This document shows, one piece after another, positions 15,341 through 21,246 of a stretch of DNA of 21,246 bases. This stretch comes from Candidatus Binatia bacterium (GTDB lineage Bacteria > Desulfobacterota_B > Binatia > UBA9968 > JAJDTQ01): positions 1-21,246 of the forward strand of contig JAJDTQ010000070.1 of NCBI GenBank assembly GCA_022827045.1, in the 5' to 3' direction. Made by a program: the position numbers and the translations under genes. The first letter of the stretch is position 1, and each line of letters opens with the position of its first letter. Under the pieces are notes generated by a model. It was not told the DNA's origin and searched no databases. It worked only from the letters and a program-made list of their open reading frames with translations.

Positions 15341-18300
15341 ATGAGGCTTGCACCTATCGTTATCGTTGTTCTCCTCGCGGGCCTTTTTGGGACCTCGTCC
15401 GTAGTCTGGAGCGGGTCGGCGAAGGAGGTGTTCCAGTCGGTGGCGCCCTCGGTGGTGGTCGTGCTGGGTTTGGGCGAAGACGGTGCCGCCGTGAGTCAGG
15501 GTAGCGGCGTAGTGGTGGGCAGGAAGGAAGTCGTAACAAATTGCCATGTAGTCGAAAAGGCTGCCGGCATCGCTGTGCGCCAAGCGTCGCGGCATGCTGG
15601 TGGACCCACGTGGCGGATGACGGCTTCGTTGCTTTTGCAGGAATCCAAGCGGGACCTGTGCCTGTTGTACGTGGACGAGTTGTCGAAACCGCCAGCCGCG
15701 CCCGCCGTTCGCCTCGGTTTCGCCAAGAAACTGTCGGTGGGTGAGGAAGTATACGCGGTGGGAGCACCCAACGGACTGGTGCTATCCCTTTCCCGTGGAA
15801 TAGTATCGCAACTCCGCAGGGTCTTCGGCAAACGGCGTGCACCGCTGGTGCAGACGGATGCGGCCATATCTCCGGGTTCCTCGGGCGGCGGCCTTTTCAA
15901 CAGCCGCAGTGAGCTCGTCGGAATCACGACATTCAAGTGGAAAGGAGAGAACCTCAATTTCGCCTTGCCGGTCGAATGGGTGCGTGAACTGACACAACTG
16001 GGCCAACGGAGACTCACCGCGGAGCAGCGGCGTTCGTCATGTTTGGAGGTTCCAGACTTCGATTGCCTCATCGAACTCGCTCGGAACATCGACAATAGCG
16101 TTTCTGCATGGCTCGAAATCGTTGCCGTGCAACTGGAAGTCGGAGACAAACGAGCGGCAAGGCAGCATCTGGACACTTTGTTTGCGACCGCGAATACCAT
16201 GGACAAGGGTGGTGACCGTGATCGGTTGCTGCGTAACATCGCCGAATTGCAGGTGCAGGCGGGGGCCTTCACCGACGCACTCGCGACAACGCGAAGCATT
16301 GACTCAATCCATCATAGAATACGGACATGGTCTTGGGTGGGGCCGGAGATCGCCAACGCCCAGTTGGAGTCAGGGGACAGACAGGCGGCGAGGAGGACGA
16401 GACGGATAGTCAGAAATGTGCTGGTGAAATTACTCAAGGAAATGCAGAGCCAGGGGATTGAGCCCGATATATTGCCAGGGTTGTTGGTTGCCATCGCCAT
16501 GGGGCAGGTGGAAGCCGGAGACAAGCAAGCGGCGAGACAGACCCTGACTCTTGCCTTCAAGATATTCAAGACCACGAAATCGAAGTGGCCGTGGAGCAAC
16601 GTAATCAACCAGGCCCACAGTGACGGAAGACCGTCATGGAGCCTGGACAAAAGGGGAAAGCTCGACAGTGCGTTGAAGGATATCGTCCCACTCCTGGTGG
16701 ATGCGGGAGACATCGTCGTTGCGTACCACACCGCGCAAGCCGTCTACGACACGCAATCTGGAGAATTTGGAAGTGTATTGAAGTCCATGGCGAGGGCGGC
16801 GGTCGAAGCGGATATCACCGACCTATTCGAGGCACTGAGGACAGACCAATTCCACGGGTTCGTTTTGTTTGTGTGGGAGGTGACTGTGGCTCAACTCGAA
16901 GCGGGGAATATTGGTGCCCTACTCAAGACAGCAAGGACGGCGAAGGATGCGGGTTATGGCCGGTGGTTTTTCGGTCCTGCCGGTTTTGCATGGGGCGATC
17001 TTGCCAGATCACAGGTTGCAGCAGTTGAAATCGTCGCTTCATTCAGAACCGCGAAGGACGACTCGCGGGGTTGGGCCAGTGATCTTGACCATGCCTTGCG
17101 GCAGGTTGTCGCGACGCAAGTCAACCTGGGGGATATTGCCGCTGCACTCACCACGGTCGAGGGCATAGATGCGGCCGGAGACCGCGCAGTGGCGTATGCA
17201 CACATCGCCAAGGCACAGGCGAAATCCGGCGACCGGGAAGTGGCGAGGAAAACCTTTGGGGCCGCGTTCGGGGCAGCGCAGGGGATAGAGAACAGGTTCA
17301 ACCGCGTTAAGGCGTTGAGGGACATCCTCGGGGCACATGTGGAAATTGGGGATGTGGCTGGTGCGCGTAAGGTCGCGGGACACATCGTGGCGGAGAAGGT
17401 CGCGGGACACATCGTGGCGGAGAATACCGAGCCATTCGATTCAGATGTCCTCTCGGTATGGGTGTCGGAGCGAGTTGCTACCGCGCAAGCAAAGTCCGGT
17501 GACAGAGAATCGGCGAAGGAGACACTTGCGGCGGCACTCAAGACGGCGCAGGGCATGAAGGACGCGCCCAAACGTGATGCGGCGTTGATGGTCATCGTCC
17601 AGTCACAGTTGGGAGTTGGGGACCTGGCTGGTGCACGCAACACATCGACGAGCTTCCGGTCGGATTCTCCGCTTGTAAGGGCACTGACGTCGATCGCCAA
17701 GGCGGAAGCGAAGTCAGGCGACAGCGAATTGGCGAGAGAGACCCTTGCCGCGGCACTCAAGACGGCGCGGGGCATGAAGGACGTGCCCGAACGTGATGCG
17801 GTATTGATGACCATCGTCCATTCACAATTGGAAGTGGGGGACGTGGCTGGCGCGGGCGACGCATCGACGAGCTTCCGGTCGGATTCTTTGCTTGTAGAGG
17901 CACTGACGTCGATTGCCTTGGCGGAAGCGAAGTCCGGGCACAAGCAAGCGGCTAGACAAGACTTTGCCGCTGCGTTGGAGAGAGTACAGGGCATGGAGGA
18001 TGTCTCCGAGCGTGACTCGATATTGTGGGTACTCGCCGAGGCACAGGGACGCGCGGGAGATGTCGTTGGTGCACTGAACAGCCTATTCCGTATCCAGAAC
18101 GTTGAAGGTTATCAAGTCGCAACGATCGTCACTCAGGCCAAAGCCAATGCCCGGGAAATTGTTGTTGCGCTAGAGTTCGTCGAGAGGCTGGACAAAGGTC
18201 CCAAGCGCGACGAGGCATTGAGCACAATCATCCGGGCATTGTTGGACGTTGGGCACATCGGTGGCGCCCTCAAGGCTGCGGAATACATGGACGATGGCCA

Positions 18301-18934
18301 ATTGCGTCACAATGCGCTGGGAGAGATCATCCGGGCGAAAGTAGGGATGGGGGATTTCACCGGTGCACTCGAAACGGCGCAGCGCATGTCCGATGAGCCC
18401 GTCAGTTTTTTCGATATGGGCCGTAGTGGTTGGGTGTCTTTGATATTGCAACGTTTCGCTGCCCGGCAGGCGAAAGGTGGGGAATTCGCGGTTGCGATGA
18501 AGACGGTGATGAGCATCAAGAAAGCATACTCGCGTTTCTCTGCACTACTGCGTGTCGCAGTATACTTGAAAGGATATCCGGAACGTTTCCCGATCAAGGA
18601 GAAGGGGAACATGGCGGAGTCATTGGAGTTGGAGCGCTCGGATTGGATTCTCGTTCAGCGCGGTCTCGCCTCGTTCAACATCAATGTAGGTCCGGTAGAT
18701 GGGATTTTCGGACCGCGGACTCGCAAGGCGATACGTTCCTGGCAAGCGAAGAATGGCCTGGAGGAGACGGGTCATCTGACGCAGGAACAAGCGGGCGCGC
18801 TGATCGATGTGGCAAAGCGGCAGCAACGCGCCGGGGACGAATACCTGTTGCCGTTGCCGAAGGTGTTCGAGGAATTCTGCGCCGAGAATCCATGCTTCAG
18901 GATCTGCACTCCGATTGGCAACTGCCTCCCCTAA
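15341..18934 (+). CDS. Secreted trypsin-like protease with helical repeats and peptidoglycan-binding domain
   Basis: From the ATG at 15341 (the longer frame to 15230 would bury the signal) this is a 1197-residue protein. Residues 1-26 are a hydrophobic signal or anchor. Residues about 28-235 form a chymotrypsin-fold serine protease of the DegP/HtrA kind with the full triad: H69 (VVTNCHVVE), D105 (KRDLCLLYV) and S181 (ISPGSSGGGLF). Residues about 236-1095 are TPR-like helical repeats with a recurring GDxxxARxTL pattern and units near 70 residues. Residues about 1100-1160 are a peptidoglycan-binding domain (VGPVDGIFGPRTRKAIRSWQ), followed by a cysteine-rich end (FCAENPCFRICTPIGNCLP). The protein should sit in the periplasm or envelope, attached to the wall, with the repeats binding partner proteins. 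No PDZ domain is seen. It follows the TIR gene in the same direction after 358 bases, so a joint role is possible but unproven. Confidence 0.85.
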   Translation: MRLAPIVIVVLLAGLFGTSSVVWSGSAKEVFQSVAPSVVVVLGLGEDGAAVSQGSGVVVGRKEVVTNCHVVEKAAGIAVRQASRHAGGPTWRMTASLLLQESKRDLCLLYVDELSKPPAAPAVRLGFAKKLSVGEEVYAVGAPNGLVLSLSRGIVSQLRRVFGKRRAPLVQTDAAISPGSSGGGLFNSRSELVGITTFKWKGENLNFALPVEWVRELTQLGQRRLTAEQRRSSCLEVPDFDCLIELARNIDNSVSAWLEIVAVQLEVGDKRAARQHLDTLFATANTMDKGGDRDRLLRNIAELQVQAGAFTDALATTRSIDSIHHRIRTWSWVGPEIANAQLESGDRQAARRTRRIVRNVLVKLLKEMQSQGIEPDILPGLLVAIAMGQVEAGDKQAARQTLTLAFKIFKTTKSKWPWSNVINQAHSDGRPSWSLDKRGKLDSALKDIVPLLVDAGDIVVAYHTAQAVYDTQSGEFGSVLKSMARAAVEADITDLFEALRTDQFHGFVLFVWEVTVAQLEAGNIGALLKTARTAKDAGYGRWFFGPAGFAWGDLARSQVAAVEIVASFRTAKDDSRGWASDLDHALRQVVATQVNLGDIAAALTTVEGIDAAGDRAVAYAHIAKAQAKSGDREVARKTFGAAFGAAQGIENRFNRVKALRDILGAHVEIGDVAGARKVAGHIVAEKVAGHIVAENTEPFDSDVLSVWVSERVATAQAKSGDRESAKETLAAALKTAQGMKDAPKRDAALMVIVQSQLGVGDLAGARNTSTSFRSDSPLVRALTSIAKAEAKSGDSELARETLAAALKTARGMKDVPERDAVLMTIVHSQLEVGDVAGAGDASTSFRSDSLLVEALTSIALAEAKSGHKQAARQDFAAALERVQGMEDVSERDSILWVLAEAQGRAGDVVGALNSLFRIQNVEGYQVATIVTQAKANAREIVVALEFVERLDKGPKRDEALSTIIRALLDVGHIGGALKAAEYMDDGQLRHNALGEIIRAKVGMGDFTGALETAQRMSDEPVSFFDMGRSGWVSLILQRFAARQAKGGEFAVAMKTVMSIKKAYSRFSALLRVAVYLKGYPERFPIKEKGNMAESLELERSDWILVQRGLASFNINVGPVDGIFGPRTRKAIRSWQAKNGLEETGHLTQEQAGALIDVAKRQQRAGDEYLLPLPKVFEEFCAENPCFRICTPIGNCLP
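17369..17422 (+). repeat. Exact 27-bp tandem duplication inside the protease gene
   Basis: The 27-base unit encoding KVAGHIVAE occurs twice back to back (17369-17395, 17396-17422) with no mismatch. It adds nine residues (677-685 and 686-694) without breaking the frame. An exact copy within otherwise diverged repeats points to a recent slippage event. Confidence 0.9.
17489..17926 (+). repeat. 219-bp tandem repeat inside the protease gene, two copies
   Basis: Copies 17489-17707 and 17708-17926 each encode 73 residues starting AKSGD and containing ETLAAALKTA-GMKD and STSFRSDS-LV-ALTSIA. They are far more alike than the other helical repeats of this protein and have the same length, so this is a fairly recent in-frame duplication of one repeat unit. 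Confidence 0.9.
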
Positions 18935-19423
18935 CCCCAAAGCCACTCCTTGTTTCATCCGACGGTGCGCCTTGCACCAAGCCATGGGACCGTCGTCCAG
19001 CGTGGCAATCCGCGGCCAACCGTTCGAAGAACCTCCGCTCGTCGCCATGACTTGAGACTGGACCAGCCTCCGGCGCGGGTGCGGCGGATTCCAACAGGGC
19101 TTCTATGCGCTCTGCCACGCGTTGAGCGGGCTCCCGGAGTTGCTCGACGGTCCAGTTGGCGGCATAGCCCTCGGTGATGTCGTCGTCGTGGGCGTGGTTG
19201 ACGAGCCGTTTGGTCAACGGGAGCGGCAGCATCAGGTCGCGCTCGGCCACGGTGATGAAGGCGTTGCGTAGCCCGTGGAACCAGAAACGGGTTCCGCCGG
19301 CCTTGCTGATCCGGGGTGATGGCGACCGACGCCCTTCAGGTGTCCTTCTGCGCTCGTGGGGGACGGGAACACCCAGTCCTCCTCCCGAGCTCCGCCGCTC
19401 TCCTCCCGGCGGCGCTTGACATC
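18897..19423 (-). pseudogene. Tyrosine integrase, C-terminal fragment with frameshift
   Basis: The minus strand encodes the catalytic end of a phage-type tyrosine recombinase. The upstream part reads RREESGGAREEDWVFPSPTS and AEGHLKGVG, then loses frame at the G-run 19313-19316 (one base short). The next frame reads ISKAGGTRFWFHGLRNAFIT with the H-x-x-R box (HGLR), then LTKRLVNHA, and DITEGYAANWT with the likely nucleophile tyrosine at 19164-19166, ending near RIEALLES. The family's N-terminal SAM-like and DNA-binding domains are missing: the TetR gene region begins where the integrase should continue. The frame stays open to a stop at 18897, overlapping the protease 3' end, beyond the normal C-terminus. 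Such integrases move genomic islands, so this is a relic of an island end. Confidence 0.8.
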
Positions 19424-19454
19424 GTCACCAACCGTGCGGCATTTACCCTTGCTG

Positions 19455-20090
19455 ATGGAAAGAACTTCCCTGCAGCGTCCATGGGCAGGAAGTCTCTCAC
19501 GCGCGCCGCGCCGGGCTCACATACTTGATGTCGTCATCAAGGTGCTGGCCGAACGCGGCTACCGCGGCGCCACCATGCTCGAAGTGGCACGACGTTCTTC
19601 GGCGTCCAAGGAAACGCTGTATGCGTGGTTCGGCAACAAGCCCAGGCTCTTCGAGGCCGTCATCCGGCGATACGCGGAACGGTTTCGACTGGCGGTGAAC
19701 GAACATCTCGACGGCGGCGCTTCGGTCGAGGCTGTCTTGACGGGGTTCGGCCGGGCAATGGCGGCCCACCTTCTCGGCGACTACGCGGTGGCGGTCTACC
19801 AGGCCGCCGTTTCCGAGGCGTCCTCAACCCCGGCGCTGGCGGCCAGCCTGTCCAGGTTGTGCCGCGACCCGATTCACGGGAACTTGGTCCGGTATCTGGA
19901 GCAGTGCGGTGCGCGAGGCCTCCTGAAGATCGAGGATGCGAACGAGGCCGCTGACACCTTCGTCGGGCTGCTCCTCGGAGATGCCCAGCCCCGGCGGTTG
20001 CTGGGGGTTCTGGATTCACCTTCCGAGAGCGACATCGAGGTCCGCGCGAAGCGGGCGGCGGGACTGTTTCTTCGCCTGTACGACGCTTAA
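19455..20090 (+). CDS. TetR/AcrR-family transcriptional regulator
   Basis: From the ATG at 19455 the protein has 211 residues. Residues 21-68 are a typical TetR DNA-binding domain: AHILDVVIKVLAERGYRGATMLEVARRSSASKETLYAWFGNKPRLFEAV in outline, with the recognition helix in SASKETLYAWFG at about 49-60. The C-terminal part (about 80-208) is all-helical and resembles the AefR-like group of ligand-binding domains (MAAHLLGDYAVAVYQAAVSEA). It would repress transcription until a small molecule binds. The start is uncertain: there is no good ribosome-binding site, and the frame is open back to 19356, through the integrase remnant. No obvious target operon (efflux pump, for instance) adjoins it here. 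TTGACA at 19416-19421 could be a -35 box, but no convincing -10 follows. Confidence 0.82.
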   Translation: MERTSLQRPWAGSLSRAPRRAHILDVVIKVLAERGYRGATMLEVARRSSASKETLYAWFGNKPRLFEAVIRRYAERFRLAVNEHLDGGASVEAVLTGFGRAMAAHLLGDYAVAVYQAAVSEASSTPALAASLSRLCRDPIHGNLVRYLEQCGARGLLKIEDANEAADTFVGLLLGDAQPRRLLGVLDSPSESDIEVRAKRAAGLFLRLYDA

Positions 20091-20825
20091 CGAACCCTAT
20101 TGGGGCGGTTGTCAGGCGTTCCGCCCGGAATGGCCTTGCGTCGCTTTCTGCGTTGCAGATTGGAGGCCGCCAAGTCCTTGAAATCACGGGGATGTGTTTG
20201 GATCGTACACGCCCGTAACACAGGAGCGTCGCAAAATGACACCGTCTTTTCCATGGCGTCCGCGCGTCGGAGAAACTCGGAGCGCGCAAGGGAGCGCACC
20301 AAGTCGCAGACAGGGCGCGACAGGCACCACGGTGCGGCAGGTGTGAAATCCTTAACGGGCGCCAGCCCGTCGGAACCGACCCGGCGTTCATCCGCAATGA
20401 TGGTGAACGTCCGGAGGGTCATGCAGCGACGGCAAAGCCACCGCGGCGTTTGAGCGGACCGATTGATCCGTAATACATGAGCGTTCCGCATTACCTTCCG
20501 GTCGCCGGACACAACATGGCCGCCGGGTGCGAAGCAAACGAGCGAGGGAGTCTTGCACACTTCGCACAGCACGATGTCGATGCGGCTGCCGGGACCGATG
20601 CATCGGCTGGCGATCACCGCGTCGACGCCGAATGCTTCCGGACATGTTGCCTTTCCACGCGGAGGGCTGACCGGAGCCGCTGCTTGCAGCCGGCGTGAGC
20701 CCGCTGCATGGTGAAGGGAACATGATGGCAACGAGGAGTCATGCTTCGATGAACGAGGCCACCTCATCCAGCGCGATCTTGCGTCGCCGCCGGTCGGCGT
20801 CCACGTCCCCGCAATGGTGGGCTTG
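20091..20825. other. Long intergenic region made of repeats
   Basis: About 735 bases between the TetR gene and the second MmeI-like start. Almost all of it is repeat: 20128-20390 pairs with the inverted copy at 310-570, and 20381-20825 pairs with 11861-12247. A minus-strand frame covers the whole area (20087-21175), but it also runs antisense through the MmeI-like coding region, and the matching frame is not kept in copy A, so I do not call it a gene. Confidence 0.5.
20128..20390 (+). repeat. Diverged inverted repeat, right copy
   Basis: This is the partner of 310-570 in opposite orientation. It begins GAATGGCC, contains TTGGAGGCCGCCAAGTCC and TTGAAATCACGGGGATG, and ends in GGAACCGACCCGGCG, with scattered substitutions and indels relative to the left copy. 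It directly precedes the direct repeat copy B. Confidence 0.65.
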
Positions 20826-21116
20826 ATGACGCCGGGAGAGTTCATCGCGAAGTGGCGCGTGGTCGAGCTCAAGGAACGCTCGGCGTCGCAGTCGCACTTC
20901 AACGACCTGTGCGCGTTGGTAGGCGAGCCGACGCCGACGGACGCCGACCCCTCGGGCGAATGGTACTGCTTCGAGCGCGGCGCGCGGAAGGACAGTGGCG
21001 GCGACGGCTGGGCCGACGTATGGAAGCGCGGCTGCTTCGCATGGGAGTACAAGGGGCGGCGCGCGGACCTGGACGCCGCGTTCAACCAGTTGCGGCAGTA
21101 CGCGTTCGCTCTTGAG
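20381..21116 (+). repeat. Direct repeat copy B (upstream region plus MmeI-like N-terminus)
   Basis: This is the partner of 11861-12538. Similarity covers about 440 bases upstream of the MmeI-like start and about 290 coding bases. It stops abruptly at the terminal transposase copy. Confidence 0.85.
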
Positions 21117-21119
21117 TAA
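20826..21119 (+). pseudogene. Second MmeI-like gene, N-terminal fragment cut off by transposase end
   Basis: The frame from the ATG at 20826 (an ATG at 20814 is also open) encodes MTPGEFIAKWRVVELKERS and continues nearly identical to the first 97 residues of the copy at 12248, including the intact D-x9-ExK nuclease motif (ADVWKRGCFAWEYKG). Many differences are silent third-position changes, so the gene was under protein-level selection after the duplication. It ends QYAFALE and a TAA at 21117-21119 that lies inside the terminal inverted repeat. The full gene would continue NPPLLIVSDMARFR. Insertion of a mobile element, or a recombined contig end, truncated it. Confidence 0.8.
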
Positions 21120-21246
21120 CTAAGCCGCTGCCGGTGCGCCGTTGGGTACTTCTTCGTTGACGGCGGCCTGGACAAGCCGGTAGCCGAGAGTCCGGGCCTT
21201 CCGGTTCAGGTTGGCGAAGGTGCGATCGATGCGCCGCTTCTCATAG
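21109..21246. repeat. Right copy of window-terminal inverted repeat
   Basis: This is the exact inverse of bases 2-139. The junction with the MmeI-like fragment is blurred because CTCTTGAG, shared by both copies, also fits the expected coding sequence (Ala-Leu-Glu). Confidence 0.85.
21120..21245 (-). mobile_element. Transposase C-terminus (partial), inverted copy
   Basis: The minus strand repeats the 41-codon transposase tail found at the left end, entering from outside the window and stopping with TAG at 21120-21122. Both transposase copies therefore point inward. The family is not assigned for lack of the catalytic part. Confidence 0.5.

Noticed and set aside
17369..17926. CRISPR-like array of repeats
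   Set aside because: The repeats are in-frame coding duplications of 27 and 219 bases without spacer structure; no CRISPR array is seen anywhere in the window.
16954..17994. Minus-strand open frame of 346 codons inside the protease gene
   Set aside because: It mirrors the helical repeats of the plus-strand gene and has a serine- and alanine-rich composition typical of a shadow frame.
20742..20826. Minus-strand tail reading DVDADRRRRKIALDEVASF before a TGA, next to the second MmeI-like start
   Set aside because: It looks like a protein end, but its frame continues antisense into the MmeI-like coding sequence and is broken in the other repeat copy.
20087..21175. Minus-strand open frame of 362 codons over the right-hand repeats
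   Set aside because: It runs antisense through the conserved MmeI-like N-terminus, the matching frame is interrupted in the other repeat copy, and no family motif is present.
1..21246. tRNA or rRNA genes and a tRNA attachment site
   Set aside because: I found no cloverleaf-forming sequence or CCA-ended tRNA 3' part beside the integrase relic or elsewhere by eye.

Overview
The window is a GC-rich stretch of accessory DNA, probably from a Gram-negative bacterium. It encodes two lipoproteins with clear lipoboxes, a secreted protease with a peptidoglycan-binding end and a MobF conjugative relaxase. I cannot fix the phylum from the sequence. Most of it reads as a mobile-element graveyard with some intact cargo: several genes are truncated, frameshifted or internally deleted, and blocks of non-coding sequence recur in direct and inverted orientation.

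Left part (1-6318). The window opens with the 3' end of a transposase gene whose exact inverted copy closes the window. A diverged repeat follows at about 310-570; its inverted partner lies at 20128-20390. The minus strand then carries a relaxase-tail remnant (988-1115), a CoiA-like competence gene broken by two frameshifts and a stop (1127-2162), a DUF2726 membrane protein (2233-2913) and a full-length MobF/TrwC-type relaxase-helicase (3265-6318). The coiA and DUF2726 genes thus sit between two copies of the relaxase 3' end.

Middle (6319-11700). A minus-strand protein with an RX4H HEPN ribonuclease motif is followed by a lipoprotein that joins a staphylococcal-nuclease-type domain to a TbpB-like barrel. 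On the plus strand come a small lipoprotein and a SthA-like soluble transhydrogenase lacking its N-terminal FAD-binding half-domain.

Right part (11860-21246). A co-directional plus-strand block begins with a repeated upstream region and an MmeI-like restriction protein. That protein keeps the nuclease motif and the target-recognition and C-terminal domains but has lost the whole methyltransferase core in frame. A 19-residue stub of a DnaQ-type exonuclease, a TIR-domain protein with an unrecognised C-terminal domain, and a 1197-residue secreted trypsin-like protease with helical repeats and a peptidoglycan-binding domain follow. Next are a decayed tyrosine integrase (minus), a TetR-family regulator (plus), and a second copy of the MmeI-like upstream region and N-terminus, cut off by the terminal transposase copy.

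The most interesting items are the methyltransferase-less MmeI-like protein, the TIR protein next to the large envelope protease, the nuclease-barrel fusion lipoprotein, and the layered repeats, which suggest repeated insertion and recombination. Several one-base deletions lie in short homopolymers, so real decay and sequencing error both need to be considered.
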